From an uncultured Bacteroidota bacterium (GTDB taxonomy: Bacteria > Bacteroidota > Bacteroidia > B-17B0 > Aurantibacillaceae): DNA of 64,000 nt. The stretch is from NCBI GenBank assembly GCA_937873155.1, contig CALMVZ010000013.1, positions 186,001 to 250,000 on the forward strand, written 5' to 3'. Shown in pieces: positions 37,227 through 46,421 of this stretch. The notes beneath the pieces are model-generated. The model saw only the letters and a list, made by a program, of their open reading frames with translations. It had not been told where the DNA came from and ran no database searches. Both the position numbers and the translations under genes were made by a program. Each line of letters begins with the position of its first letter. Position 1 is the first letter of the stretch.

Positions 37227-38385
37227 TGTTTTGCTGGTCATATTTATTTTGTCGGCCTATGCTATAGTGCATTCATATGTGGTGTATCCTTTATGGCTCC
37301 TTTCATTTACTTCAGATAAAAAACAACTGAAGCCGCGATACACTTTACAGGATAATTTGCCCGAGGTTGCTATTTTAATGGCTGCTTACAATGAAGAAAA
37401 AGTGATAGGAGAAAAAATTGCTTCTGTGATGGAAACAACTTATCCTTTAAAAAAGATCACAGTGTATATCGGGTCTGATGCATCAACAGATAAAACGGAT
37501 TCTATTATTGAAGATTACGTAAGAAAATACCCGCAGGTGAAATTAATACGGTTTGGCGGACGGACAGGAAAATCAGGTATAATTAATCAACTGGCAGGTC
37601 AGGCCGAAGAGGCAATCTTTATTTTAACGGATGCGAATGTGATCTTTTATCCGGAAACTATTTTTAACATGGTTCGTCATTTTAAAAATGGGAACATTGC
37701 CCAAGTAGCGGCAAATATCATCAAAGTGTCAGCAAGCAATAAGGGAATTGCTTCCCAGGAGAAATCTTATATCGCGCTAGAGAATAAGATAAAATATTTT
37801 GAGAGTCTCCGTTGGAATGTGATCATGGGGGCAGAAGGAGGTTGTTATGCTATTCGCAGAGAGAGTTTTTCACCGGTCCCGAAGAACTTTTACATGGATG
37901 ATTTCTATATCACTTTAAACGTGATAGAGCAGGGGAAGGAAATCGTGTTCGACAAAGAAGCGATATGTAATGAAGATGTTCCAACCCAATCGCAGGAGGA
38001 GTTCAAACGTAAAGTGAGGATCTCGATCGGTAATTTTCAAAACCTGGACCGTTATAAAAAATTGCTTTGGAAATTTAATGGTATTTCATTGGCATTCTGG
38101 TCGCACAAAGTATTGCGGTGGTTAACACCATTTTTTTTGATAGTGTGTTTTCTGTCTTCAGCACTATTAATCATTTATTCTAAAGTTTTTTTGATCTTGT
38201 TTGTCCTGCAGATTTTCGGTTTTATTACACCTGTTATCGACCGTGTGCTGAATATTAATTTTTCGTTGTTAAGATTTATCAGCCACTTTTATTTAATGAA
38301 TCTTGCTCTTTTAAAAGGGTTCATAATTTATATGAAAGGTGTCGAAACTAATGTCTGGCAACCCACAAAACGTGAAACTGCGTGA
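37219..38385 (+). CDS. membrane-bound family 2 glycosyltransferase
   Basis: 388 residues. One N-terminal membrane helix, then the GT-A domain with [29 protein letters not shown], the acceptor/metal region [12 protein letters not shown], and the catalytic-base area [23 protein letters not shown]-terminal block of about three helices follows (residues 290-370). This processive-type layout suits synthesis of a surface polysaccharide. Its start overlaps the previous gene and its stop overlaps the GTG of the next. Confidence 0.87.
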   Translation: MYNVLLVIFILSAYAIVHSYVVYPLWLLSFTSDKKQLKPRYTLQDNLPEVAILMAAYNEEKVIGEKIASVMETTYPLKKITVYIGSDASTDKTDSIIEDYVRKYPQVKLIRFGGRTGKSGIINQLAGQAEEAIFILTDANVIFYPETIFNMVRHFKNGNIAQVAANIIKVSASNKGIASQEKSYIALENKIKYFESLRWNVIMGAEGGCYAIRRESFSPVPKNFYMDDFYITLNVIEQGKEIVFDKEAICNEDVPTQSQEEFKRKVRISIGNFQNLDRYKKLLWKFNGISLAFWSHKVLRWLTPFFLIVCFLSSALLIIYSKVFLILFVLQIFGFITPVIDRVLNINFSLLRFISHFYLMNLALLKGFIIYMKGVETNVWQPTKRETA

Positions 38386-39938
38386 GAAATCTTGTTTACA
38401 TAGTGATCTTTTCCCTTATAGGCAGTTTTGCTTACTCGCAAGCCAAAAAAAAAGACATACCGAAGCAAGTGACTATTAAAACTGTTTCAGTTACCCCGGC
38501 AAAGGACGAAGGAAAAAAAATTGAGATCAAACACGCCGGTGTTTTACGTTTTGATAAAGGGATAAATGCAAAGCGATTAATTGGTGATGTAGTTTGTGAA
38601 CATGAAGGGGCTGTTATGAAATGCGATAGCGCTTATCTCTACGAGAATAACAGTATGGATGCTTTTGGAAAGATCTCGATCGTTAAAGGTGACAGTATTT
38701 TTGTTTATGGAGACAAATTACATTATGATGGTGCAACTAAGCTGGCAACTTTGCAGGATAATGTGAAATGTGTTGAAAAAGACATGACGCTTACTACAAA
38801 TTTGATGACCTATGATGTGAAGAATGGTGTCGCCAATTATTATGATGGCGGAACTATAGTTAATAAAGAAAATACTTTAGTGAGTAAGAACGGGCATTAT
38901 TTTTCTGCCACAAAGGATGTTGCATTTAAATATGATGTTGAATTAAAGAATAAGGATTATACAATGCGAGGCGATACACTTCGGTACAATACAGTAAGTA
39001 AAACATCTTATTTTCTGGGACCAACGATCATTATTAGCAAAGACGATTATATCTATTGCGAAAATGGCTGGTATGATACAGATAAGGAAAACTCAGCTTT
39101 CAGTAAAAATGCAGTCCTTGTAACAAAAGAACAAAAACTTACGGGTGACAGTTTAATGTACGACCGAAAAAAAGGTTTTGGCCGGGCATTTAAAAATGTA
39201 AGATTGATCGACACAACAAACAAATCTATCATTTACGGAGATTATATTGAGTACACCGAAAAAGGATCGATAGCTTTCGCTACTAAAAAAGCTTTGTATG
39301 TAAGGATCTTTGAAAAGGATTCTTTATTTCTTACGGCTGATACTTTATACCACCGTGATATAGATTCGGTAAATAATATGGTACGCGCTTATCATCACGT
39401 TAAATTCTATAAAACAGACCTGCAGGGGATGTGTGATTCTCTCGCTTACAATACAACAGATTCTTTAATGCACATGTTTTACAGCCCTATCGTTTGGTCA
39501 CAGAACGGGCAATCGACTGCAAAAAAGATACAAGTGTGTGTTGCCAAAAAAGGCATACATGATTTTTTATTGGAAGGAAACGCGTTTGTGATCCAGCAAT
39601 CAGATTCAATTGATAATAAAATGTATCATCAGCTCACAGGAAGAAGTATCAAGGGATATTTTCTTGATGATACCCTCCGGAAAATTACGGTAAAAGGAAA
39701 TTCGCAGATCTTATATTTCCCGAAAACAAAAAAGACAATTAAAGGATTGAACAGAACTGTTTGCAGTGATATAGTTGTTTGGTTCCATGATGGCGAATTA
39801 GATAAAGCAAGCTTTATTGGTCAGCCGGAAAGTAAAGTTACGCCAATAGAGGAAGTTAATGTGGATGAAGCACGCCTCAAAGGTTTTAATTGGCAAATTC
39901 ATAAGCGCCCGAATTCGAGGGCAAATCTTTTTAAATAG
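38382..39938 (+). CDS. OstA/LptA-like periplasmic LPS transport protein
   Basis: 518 residues. Signal [19 protein letters not shown], then repeated beta-jellyroll segments of the OstA_N/LptA type: [44 protein letters not shown], and again [24 protein letters not shown]. Much longer than E. coli LptA, as usual in Bacteroidota. It probably bridges LPS across the periplasm. The start is GTG at 38382, overlapping the previous TGA. With the upstream LptF/G and two glycosyltransferases it forms a tight four-gene envelope operon. Confidence 0.85.
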   Translation: MRNLVYIVIFSLIGSFAYSQAKKKDIPKQVTIKTVSVTPAKDEGKKIEIKHAGVLRFDKGINAKRLIGDVVCEHEGAVMKCDSAYLYENNSMDAFGKISIVKGDSIFVYGDKLHYDGATKLATLQDNVKCVEKDMTLTTNLMTYDVKNGVANYYDGGTIVNKENTLVSKNGHYFSATKDVAFKYDVELKNKDYTMRGDTLRYNTVSKTSYFLGPTIIISKDDYIYCENGWYDTDKENSAFSKNAVLVTKEQKLTGDSLMYDRKKGFGRAFKNVRLIDTTNKSIIYGDYIEYTEKGSIAFATKKALYVRIFEKDSLFLTADTLYHRDIDSVNNMVRAYHHVKFYKTDLQGMCDSLAYNTTDSLMHMFYSPIVWSQNGQSTAKKIQVCVAKKGIHDFLLEGNAFVIQQSDSIDNKMYHQLTGRSIKGYFLDDTLRKITVKGNSQILYFPKTKKTIKGLNRTVCSDIVVWFHDGELDKASFIGQPESKVTPIEEVNVDEARLKGFNWQIHKRPNSRANLFK

Positions 39939-40107
39939 CTTTCGCGTTTAGTCTTTTCTTTGGAAGCTTGTCTTTAAAGGAGATTTTACCTTTGATTTTG
40001 ATTTTCTCCAGTCACTTTTTTCCTTAATGCAAAAACCCCCAGAGGAAAATAGAAAACGTCTTATGGAATTTATCTGGATGTATTTAAGAATACGGATGAC
40101 TAAATGG

Positions 40108-40764
40108 TCAAAACTGTCCGGATTCAACAATTTTTATAGCCCGCTCGATCATGATATCCTCAACATTTGCATCATAATCATCTTTCATATTGTTGCCAAA
40201 GATCCTGGCAACAGCTTGCCACATACAGGCCTGGAAACCGCCACGCATTTCTTTCACGATCTCATAAGTTGTTTTCCCTGTTTCGCGGTCAATTAATTTC
40301 ATCAGGACGCGTCCCTGGTTGATAGAAAGCTCTTTTAATTCGTCTTCAAATTCGTTCTTAAGATCTTTTTCGCACACACGTAAATAGGCTTTTTTCATTT
40401 TCTCATCGGGCATGCGTTCTAAGATACGGTCGTATTCTTTTAATTTGGCTGCGGCTAATATGGCGTAAGGATAAACTTTCTTTACATTGTATTTAATGCG
40501 GGTCCATTGTTCTCGCTGGCGTTGGGTTTTATAAACGAAATCTGTGTAAACATACACATCATAAAGATCAACAACCGGCACAGTGTCGCCATTAATCACT
40601 TCAGCCCGGCATTTATAACCGCTTTTTGTTGTTGGAATAGTTGGGTCGGGTACCTCCTGTGCGTTTAAAGTAAAAGAGCATAGGGCAAAGATAAAGAGAA
40701 AAAGGGCAGGGATTTTAAGCCTGGTATCAGAGTTGTTCAAGGGTATATTCTTTAAGCAATTCAT
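40108..40764 (-). CDS. DUF4294 secreted protein
   Basis: 218 residues. The signal peptide (IPALFLFIFALCSFTLNA) is followed by the DUF4294 core: TKSGYKCRAEVINGDTVPVVDLYDVYVYTDF, then RQREQWTRIKYNVKKVYPYAILAAAKLKEYDR and ELSINQGRVLMKLIDRETGKTTYEIVKE. A Bacteroidota-specific periplasmic family with no known function. It starts 45 bases after the accC stop on the same strand and may be co-transcribed. Confidence 0.82.
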   Translation of the reverse strand: MNCLKNIPLNNSDTRLKIPALFLFIFALCSFTLNAQEVPDPTIPTTKSGYKCRAEVINGDTVPVVDLYDVYVYTDFVYKTQRQREQWTRIKYNVKKVYPYAILAAAKLKEYDRILERMPDEKMKKAYLRVCEKDLKNEFEDELKELSINQGRVLMKLIDRETGKTTYEIVKEMRGGFQACMWQAVARIFGNNMKDDYDANVEDIMIERAIKIVESGQF

Positions 40765-40809
40765 ATACCTGTTTATTAGGTTTTACGCAAAAGGTAACCT
40801 AAAGTTACA

Positions 40810-42297
40810 TTAACTTTTGAGCCTGTTCTCACGCCATTTGCTTTTTTTAACACGGGAATCAATTAAGGGCTTATTCAGGCTCTTCTGATTGTTAAAAATG
40901 AAGGAGGCTGCAATAGCTAAGGCCTCATCATTCTCGTTTCCTGCAGGATTTAATACTTCAGGCGTGAAATGATCTTTAATAAAACCTGTATCAAATTTTC
41001 CTGAAATAAAGGCTTTATGGTTCAGAACAAATGTGCAGAAATCTAAAGTGGTCTCAACGCCAACGATCTTATAATCGTTTATCGCGCGAAGCATTTTCTG
41101 AATAGCATCATTTCTATCTTTTCCATGCACAACTAATTTCGCGATCATCGGATCGTAATAAATAGGAATGTCCATTCCTTCTTCAAAACCATCATCAACA
41201 CGTACGCCCGGACCACTCGGCGTTTTGTAAACAATTAATTTTCCGATATCAGGTAAAAAATTATTCGCAGGATCTTCAGCGCATACACGAACTTCTAAAG
41301 CGTGACCGTTGATCTCTAAATCTTCCTGCTTGAAAGATAATTTTTCTCCGCGCGCTACTTTTATTTGTTCTTTCACAAGATCCAACCCTGTTATCATTTC
41401 CGTTACAGGATGTTCAACCTGTAAACGTGTATTCATTTCTAAGAAATAAAAATTCAGGTCAGCATCCACTAAAAATTCAACAGTACCTGCGCCGCTATAA
41501 CCGCAACCTTTAGAAACGGCTACTGCACATTCACCCATACGTTTTCTTAATTCCGGAGTTAAAACACTTGAAGGAGCTTCTTCAACTACTTTTTGGTGAC
41601 GGCGTTGAATACTGCATTCACGTTCGAAAAGATAAACGCAATTGCCGTGATTATCGGCTAATATTTGGATCTCGATATGGCGTGGTTTGCTGGCGTAGCG
41701 TTCAATAAAAACGGCTCCATTACCAAAAGCAGATACTGCTTCGCTGATCGCCATCTTCATTTGTTCTTCAACTTCGCTTTCTTTCTCAACTAAACGCATT
41801 CCTTTTCCGCCACCTCCTGCCGATGCTTTTATTAATAATGGAAAACCGATTTCTTTAGCCAGCTTAATAGCTTCTTTTGTATCACTGATCGCTCCATCAG
41901 AACCGGGGATCATCGGTACTTTATTTTTTTTCGCTGTTGCTTTTGCACTTAATTTATCACCCATCATATCCATCGATTCGGGACTTGGGCCGATGAATGT
42001 GATACCCGCTGCTTTTACCTTTCTTGCAAAATCCGCATTCTCACTTAAGAAACCATAACCTGGATGTATACCATCTACTTTATTGGCTTTACAGATCTCA
42101 ATGATCTTATCACCTAAAAGGTAAGATTGATTGCTCGGAGGGGGGCCTAATAAAAAAGCCTCATCCGCATAGCGTACAAAGGGGGCGTTACGGTCAGCTT
42201 CCGAATAAACGGCAACGGTTTTAATACCCATTTCTTTAGCACTGCGCATCACGCGTAGGGCAATTTCTCCTCTGTTTGCTATTAGGATCTTCTTCAT
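40810..42297 (-). CDS. accC: biotin carboxylase subunit of acetyl-/propionyl-CoA carboxylase
   Basis: 495 residues; ATP-dependent carboxylation of biotin for malonyl-CoA (or methylmalonyl-CoA) synthesis. MKKILIANRGEIALRVMRSAKEMGIKTVAVYS at the N-terminus, the ATP-grasp loop KASAGGGGKGMRLV (about 165), ERECSIQRRHQKVVEEAPS, and EMNTRLQVEHPVTEMITGLDLV. No biotinyl or carboxyltransferase gene is adjacent, so the pathway assignment rests on this subunit. The PPPSNQSYL motif is typical of this Bacteroidota subgroup. Confidence 0.93.
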   Translation of the reverse strand: MKKILIANRGEIALRVMRSAKEMGIKTVAVYSEADRNAPFVRYADEAFLLGPPPSNQSYLLGDKIIEICKANKVDGIHPGYGFLSENADFARKVKAAGITFIGPSPESMDMMGDKLSAKATAKKNKVPMIPGSDGAISDTKEAIKLAKEIGFPLLIKASAGGGGKGMRLVEKESEVEEQMKMAISEAVSAFGNGAVFIERYASKPRHIEIQILADNHGNCVYLFERECSIQRRHQKVVEEAPSSVLTPELRKRMGECAVAVSKGCGYSGAGTVEFLVDADLNFYFLEMNTRLQVEHPVTEMITGLDLVKEQIKVARGEKLSFKQEDLEINGHALEVRVCAEDPANNFLPDIGKLIVYKTPSGPGVRVDDGFEEGMDIPIYYDPMIAKLVVHGKDRNDAIQKMLRAINDYKIVGVETTLDFCTFVLNHKAFISGKFDTGFIKDHFTPEVLNPAGNENDEALAIAASFIFNNQKSLNKPLIDSRVKKSKWRENRLKS

Positions 42298-42317
42298 AAT
42301 AAATGATAAATGCAGGT

Positions 42318-42325
42318 CAAATATA
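42318..42325 (-). promoter_or_regulatory. candidate -7 box for accC
   Basis: On the minus strand TATATTTG matches TANNTTTG and lies 20 bases before the accC start. No clear TTTG is seen at the proper distance upstream. Confidence 0.4.
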
Positions 42326-42455
42326 ACTATTTTAGAATGGAAAATGTAAGAGGTAAGATGGAAAATGGAACATAGCTATGTAACCATTGTCCCTCCGCCA
42401 TTTTTCCGTTTTCCATTATTGTAACTAATTCCCGATATTTGTATTATAATCAGCA

Positions 42456-43433
42456 ATGCAGGTGCGTCTTACTTTCATCTTTTTTTTACTTAGTACATTA
42501 AGCGTGTGTTCCCAAAAAAAGGACACCGTTTACCGTGCTCTAGATCCGATCACCGCTGAGATAAAAGAACTTCAGAAAAAAGTATTTGAATCGAAAAAAG
42601 AAGCGGACCGTTTTGAGGCTAATAAGGCATTTTTAAAATTGTGGGATGAAGCTTTACAGAATCCTGCGTCTATGGAATACAGTTTCGATAGCATCAAAGG
42701 TGTTTCCGCTTTAATGTCGCACGATAAAAAATTCAGGATCATTACCTGGAATATTTTTAAGAATGATGGTCAGTACGCTTATTTCGGCTTCATCCAGGTG
42801 AACAATAAAAAAACAGAGAAGAAAGGTTTATTTAAAAAAGTTACAACTTACAATTACGAAGTATTTCCCTTGCAGGATAAATCAGCAACAATAACAAATC
42901 CTGAAACATTTGTAGGTGATCCGAAAAAATGGTTCGGTATGTTGTATTATGATCTTGTGGATTGTGATGGCTATTATACTTTGCTTGGCTGGGATGGAAA
43001 TGATAACCTGGTTCAGAAAAAATTCATCGACGTCCTGTATTTCAAATCTGACGGAACACCAATTTTCGGGAAAGATGTTTTTAAAATTCCGAAGAAAAGT
43101 CCTAAACGGATCATGTTCCAGTATTCTGCTGAAGTAGCAATGTCACTAAAATATAATAGTAAACGCGGACAAATTATTTTCTCTCATCTTGCGCCAAAAG
43201 ATGAAGGATCAACTTTGGAAGGGCAGTATCAGTATTATGGTCCGGATGGAAGTTTTGATGCTTATGCTATGAAGAAGGATCGTTGGATATTGGAGGAAGA
43301 AATTGATATCCGTAATGAAAAATCGAAAAACGATGAGAACTGGAATGATCCTGCCAAACCTAAAAAGAGAAAGAAAAAGAAGGCCTTGCCTTCAAACAAA
43401 GGCGATATGGGCAAGATGTCTGAGCCAAAATAG
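42456..43433 (+). CDS. hypothetical exported protein
   Basis: 325 residues. The signal peptide MQVRLTFIFFLLSTLSVCSQ is followed by a charged helical region (AEIKELQKKVFESKKEADRFEANKAF), then a beta-rich domain with many aromatics (KWFGMLYYDLVDCDGYYTLLGWDGND). It ends in a strongly basic tail (PKKRKKKK) and a short polar end. I recognise no family. It stands alone; the next gene on the strand follows after a truncated remnant. Confidence 0.7.
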   Translation: MQVRLTFIFFLLSTLSVCSQKKDTVYRALDPITAEIKELQKKVFESKKEADRFEANKAFLKLWDEALQNPASMEYSFDSIKGVSALMSHDKKFRIITWNIFKNDGQYAYFGFIQVNNKKTEKKGLFKKVTTYNYEVFPLQDKSATITNPETFVGDPKKWFGMLYYDLVDCDGYYTLLGWDGNDNLVQKKFIDVLYFKSDGTPIFGKDVFKIPKKSPKRIMFQYSAEVAMSLKYNSKRGQIIFSHLAPKDEGSTLEGQYQYYGPDGSFDAYAMKKDRWILEEEIDIRNEKSKNDENWNDPAKPKKRKKKKALPSNKGDMGKMSEPK

Positions 43434-43464
43434 CCTGATCGAAATTTTTTCTTAAATTTAATTC

Positions 43465-43542
43465 ATGAATAACTATTTAACTGCTTTAGGCTGGTGGCCC
43501 TTCGGTAGGCTCAGGATGACTACGGATTTCTATAAAAATTAA
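43465..43542 (+). pseudogene. truncated duplicate of the 5' end of the next gene
   Basis: ATG AAT AAC TAT TTA ACT GCT TTA GGC TGG TGG repeats the first 11 codons of the gene at 43547 (MNNYLTALGWW against MNYYLLALGWW). The homology then ends at a REP-like sequence (CCCTTCGGTAGGCTCAGG) and the frame closes after 25 codons. It is a remnant of a second copy cut off by the repeat. Confidence 0.65.
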
Positions 43543-43546
43543 TATT

Positions 43547-43942
43547 ATGAATTACTATTTACTTGCATTAGGCTGGTGGAATTTAGTCGGGTCTTTAATG
43601 ATGATCGGTTTGTTCAATGAATCATTTGGAAAAAAACTGATGAACGATTGGACCAAGATATTTGTAACAGAATTTAAATTGGATTACTGGGGTAAATTCT
43701 TTATGGGGTGGGCGATAGGATTGAATATTTTCTTTGGCTTGATAAATATTTATGCTGCCGGTTTAGATGTTGAATCCTTGAAACGTTTCATTATTTGTTT
43801 CGACATGGGGGCTTATTTAATGTTCATTGGACTTGCTGTCTGGGGAATGATCACCAAGCATTTAGGTACCGGAGTTTATAGTGTTTTTGTGATCTTTGGG
43901 GTCTGGTTGATCTGGGGACTTGATGCATTTATACAAGGTTAA
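43547..43942 (+). CDS. hypothetical four-helix membrane protein
   Basis: 131 residues with four predicted membrane helices (LLALGWWNLVGSLMMIGLF; FFMGWAIGLNIFFGLINIYAAG; FIICFDMGAYLMFIGLAVWGM; GVYSVFVIFGVWLIWGLDAF). No family recognised. It is followed by a strong terminator, and preceded by a truncated duplicate of its own first codons. Confidence 0.65.
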   Translation: MNYYLLALGWWNLVGSLMMIGLFNESFGKKLMNDWTKIFVTEFKLDYWGKFFMGWAIGLNIFFGLINIYAAGLDVESLKRFIICFDMGAYLMFIGLAVWGMITKHLGTGVYSVFVIFGVWLIWGLDAFIQG

Positions 43943-43972
43943 AAAGAGAGCGGCAACATGCCGCTCTCTTTT
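43942..43972 (+). terminator. terminator after the four-helix protein
   Basis: A 13-base perfect stem AAAAGAGAGCGGC/GCCGCTCTCTTTT with a 5-base loop and flanking A and T runs. It can act in both directions and lies between convergent genes. Confidence 0.9.
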
Positions 43973-43974
43973 AG

Positions 43975-44003
43975 ATTCCGCATGCGCCTCTGGCGGGCGG
44001 AAT
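43975..44003. repeat. REP-like inverted repeat
   Basis: ATTCCGCATGCGCCTCTGGCGGGCGGAAT: the ends ATTCCGC/GCGGAAT pair, with a GC-rich centre. It lies between the terminator and the end of the glycine-rich gene. Confidence 0.45.
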
Positions 44004-44042
44004 GACAGATGCGTTTTTAAATCGCACTGACGTGTACGGAAT

Positions 44043-45203
44043 TTATTGTTTCACAAATGGTTTATTGCAAACCAGGATCCCATTAACCGTTACGCTTAAT
44101 TGATATACACCGCTGTTCACCTCATTCAATTCAATCGAATTGATAAGAGTTGCTTCTTTAATTAAGATAGTTTCACCTAAAACATTTCTTACAGTTATTA
44201 CCGCGTTATCAGTTTGTGGTAATTCAACCGTAAACGTCCCGTTGTTTGGGTTTGGATATAAATTTAACTGAAGATCGTGTTTCAATGAGCTGATGCCTGT
44301 TGTGTTTATTTGAGTTATGATAACCTCACCATCACCTGTATTAGCCCCTGCTAAATTCACCTGGTTCGATCCGCTGTTGAATGAGCCTGCACCGCCACCT
44401 GCCGAATATGAAGTCCCGCTTGTTCCGCCTCCTGAATAACCGCCGCCGCCGCCGCCATTTCCATCACCGTCCCAGCCGCTACCGCCACCACCAAATCCGC
44501 CCGGCAACCAGAAATCAAATTGCCCGCCAACACCACCGGCAATGAATGAAGTACCTACAGAAGTTGAACATTGAGGCATATAAAAAGAACCTGTTCCATC
44601 TGAATAAAAACCACCGCCTGAACCGCCGTTTGTGTTTACAGCCGTTCCGCCACTACCGCCAATTCCTCCTGAACCACCTGCAGCACCTGCAGTTCCGTTC
44701 AAACCTGTTGATGCATCTATACCATTACCGCCTGAAACCCCGCCGGCACCGCCACCGCCACCGGCTATAATAATAGGATTATTTGCTGTATCGGCCACAA
44801 AACTTCCGCCGCCGCCGCCATAGCAACCCCAGCCCGAAGAACCTTGTTGCCCTACCAGGATCTTTAATACGGAACCAGCCGCGAAGTAAAATTCACCTTT
44901 CATATGGGTCCCTTTTCCTCCGAATTTCGATACACCGTCACCACCGCCTTGAGCTCCTTTTGCTTCTATCTTATAAAAGCCCGTTACCGGAACCGTCCAG
45001 GTTTGAATACCATTCTCTGATTTTACAGATGCGCTTAAATTGGTTGCATTATAAGCCGAATCAATCTGGGATTGGGTAGGGCCGAATTGCCCGGAAGCCC
45101 CTGCCGTAGTGAACTTATAGGTGTTTTGTCCATTTAAAACGGTAGATGCTGTAATAACTAAGGCTATTAAGCTGTTTTTAAGGTTTGCGGATAAATTTTT
45201 CAT
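44043..45203 (-). CDS. glycine-rich secreted protein with T9SS sorting domain
   Basis: 386 residues. Signal NSLIALVITASTVLNG, a galectin/jelly-like beta start (VPVTGFYKIEAKGAQGG), then a strongly glycine-rich domain (residues about 110-300) with SVLKILVGQQGSSGWGCYGGGGGSF and IIIAGGGGGAGG, the pattern of the ALK-type glycine-rich domain. The last 75 residues are a T9SS type A signal (LNLYPNPNNGTFTVEL ... GVYQLSV). Probably a surface or secreted structural or adhesive protein. Its composition makes length polymorphism likely. Confidence 0.85.
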   Translation of the reverse strand: MKNLSANLKNSLIALVITASTVLNGQNTYKFTTAGASGQFGPTQSQIDSAYNATNLSASVKSENGIQTWTVPVTGFYKIEAKGAQGGGDGVSKFGGKGTHMKGEFYFAAGSVLKILVGQQGSSGWGCYGGGGGSFVADTANNPIIIAGGGGGAGGVSGGNGIDASTGLNGTAGAAGGSGGIGGSGGTAVNTNGGSGGGFYSDGTGSFYMPQCSTSVGTSFIAGGVGGQFDFWLPGGFGGGGSGWDGDGNGGGGGGYSGGGTSGTSYSAGGGAGSFNSGSNQVNLAGANTGDGEVIITQINTTGISSLKHDLQLNLYPNPNNGTFTVELPQTDNAVITVRNVLGETILIKEATLINSIELNEVNSGVYQLSVTVNGILVCNKPFVKQ

Positions 45204-45569
45204 TTGTTTTGGTTTTATAGGATCAAAGATTCACCATTTGAGGGCCTGAAAAAAGACGGAAACTGCCAAAACCTTACATATGAAAGCGGAGGGCTGAAGA
45301 AGTAGGGAATTACGACCCTTAAATGGACCGGGACGATAAAAAGGGGGGGTAATTAAGGCCGGTATCTTTAAAGAGAAGTGATAAATATTAGAATTTCATT
45401 CCCGTTTTGAAACAGAAAATTTTAGAATTCTTAACGAAGAGATTTTTCAGCATATTAATTGCGGTTCTGACTTTACCTATCCTGCTTTTGGCCTTTGTGT
45501 TTTTTAAAGAAGTATTCGGCAAGCGATTTGATAAAAAAGGAATACATAAACTAAAAAAAAATCTACAAA
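45204..45569. other. 366-bp gap
   Basis: Between the glycine-rich gene (minus) and the repeat lipoprotein (plus). It must hold divergent promoters, but I see no clear TTTG/TANNTTTG pair. A frame from a TTG at 45407 encodes one membrane-like helix and then runs out of frame into the lipoprotein; I do not call it a gene. Otherwise nothing is visible. Confidence 0.5.
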
Positions 45570-46010
45570 ATGAAAAAGTTAGGAACCTTAGCAATCGGAA
45601 CACTGTTATTTTTTGCAGTGTCGTGCAACAAGAACAAAACATCGTTAGAACCGAAAACAGAAACATCTTATGCCGTCGCTCCTTCAGATATTCGTGATGA
45701 TGAGAATATCAATCACACCAACAGTACTTTAAGAATGGAGGAAAATGGGCCTGATACCAAAGTTCCTGTACGTGGTGTGCGTAATGATGAAGAAGTGAAT
45801 CCGTGGAATGATCACTTAAGAACAGAACAGGGTCCTGTGAAGAACAGAGTGCGTAACGATGAACAGGTAAATCCGAATACTCAAAGTGAGAAGAAGGGTG
45901 TACGCCCGCATAATGAGTACGAAATTCCAACTATTTATAATCCTTCAAAAATTGCAAAACCAGGGGTGCGTAACGATGAACAGGTAAATCCGAATACATC
46001 GGACTTGTAA
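45570..46010 (+). CDS. lipoprotein with VRNDEQVNPN repeats
   Basis: 146 residues. Signal MKKLGTLAIGTLLFFAVSC with Cys19 lipidated, then a disordered, acidic chain. A motif VRNDEQVNPNT recurs: IRDDENINHTN, VRNDEEVNPWN, VRNDEQVNPNT twice, and a weaker VRPHNEYEIPT. The repeats are 20-40 residues apart. No family recognised; the repeats could bind metal or a surface ligand. It is followed by a bidirectional terminator shared with the tRNA locus. Confidence 0.7.
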   Translation: MKKLGTLAIGTLLFFAVSCNKNKTSLEPKTETSYAVAPSDIRDDENINHTNSTLRMEENGPDTKVPVRGVRNDEEVNPWNDHLRTEQGPVKNRVRNDEQVNPNTQSEKKGVRPHNEYEIPTIYNPSKIAKPGVRNDEQVNPNTSDL

Positions 46011-46034
46011 ACCGATTATAAAATCTCTAAAATA

Positions 46035-46062
46035 AAAAACCCAGACAATTACCTGGGTTTTT
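46035..46062. terminator. bidirectional terminator between lipoprotein and tRNA locus
   Basis: The stem AAACCCAG/CTGGGTTT with an 8-base loop, flanked by A and T runs. On the minus strand it lies directly after the last tRNA-like CCA end, so it is probably the original terminator of the tRNA gene. Confidence 0.8.
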
Positions 46063-46065
46063 CTT

Positions 46066-46130
46066 TGGTAGCGGGAGGATGATTCGAACATCCGCCCTTC
46101 CTTTTTAGGGAAGGGTATGAGCCCAACGAG
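46066..46130 (-). pseudogene. partial initiator tRNA copy A
   Basis: On the minus strand it runs CTCGTTGGGCTCATA (3' D-stem, anticodon stem and loop with CAT), then a 21-base palindrome CCCTTCC-CTAAAAA-GGAAGGG at 46095-46115, then the intact T arm, 3' acceptor strand and CCA. The palindrome replaces 10 bases of the real tRNA (3' anticodon stem and variable loop). The 5' acceptor and D loop are missing. The stop codon of the GIY-YIG gene upstream lies in the hairpin loop. Confidence 0.8.
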
Positions 46131-46380
46131 TGATATATTCTTTTATTAATTCTTGTTTCTTATTTGAACCTCTTCCTGACTTGTAATATTTTTCTTTCTT
46201 TAATGCTTCGTCTTTTGTTTCGTAAAACTCCACATGAATCACACGCCAAGGTCTATAAAGCCTCGTGCTATCTTTTCCATAGAAATTATGAGAATAGAAC
46301 CTCTCTATCAGATTAGAGGTGAATCCAGTATAATTCCTTTTGCTTCTATTAGAGTAGAGAATATAAACTACATATTCCAT
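46105..46380 (-). CDS. GIY-YIG nuclease, copy A
   Basis: 91 residues: MEYVVYILYSNRSKRNYTGF with VYI and YTG in place of GIY and YIG, then the conserved Arg in LIERFYSHN, and the Glu-containing helix KDEALKKEKYYKSGRG. This is a small UPF0213-type GIY-YIG domain, a metal-dependent DNA endonuclease fold. The ATG at 46380 follows the T tract of a terminator. Its last residues T-R-W-A-H-T-L-P are read from the partial tRNA, and TAA lies in the inserted hairpin. Longer upstream frames only read through tRNA sequence. Confidence 0.8.
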   Translation of the reverse strand: MEYVVYILYSNRSKRNYTGFTSNLIERFYSHNFYGKDSTRLYRPWRVIHVEFYETKDEALKKEKYYKSGRGSNKKQELIKEYITRWAHTLP

Positions 46381-46384
46381 AAAA

Positions 46385-46419
46385 TAAAAAATCCGAGTCG
46401 TTTTAGACCCGGATTCTTC
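46385..46419 (-). terminator. terminator-like hairpin of cassette A
   Basis: Minus strand: ATCCGGGTC/GACTCGGAT, one G-T pair, then a T run. It lies just after a CCA end and just before the GIY-YIG start, so nuclease expression would require readthrough. Confidence 0.65.
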
Positions 46420-46421
46420 TT

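Noticed and set aside
39939-40107. Short ORFs between the LptA-like gene and DUF4294
   Set aside because: Frames overlap real genes and have no signal, domain or start-site support.
45407-45697. Plus-strand ORF with a membrane helix before the repeat lipoprotein
   Set aside because: TTG start, overlaps the lipoprotein gene in another frame for most of its 3' half, no homologue recognised.
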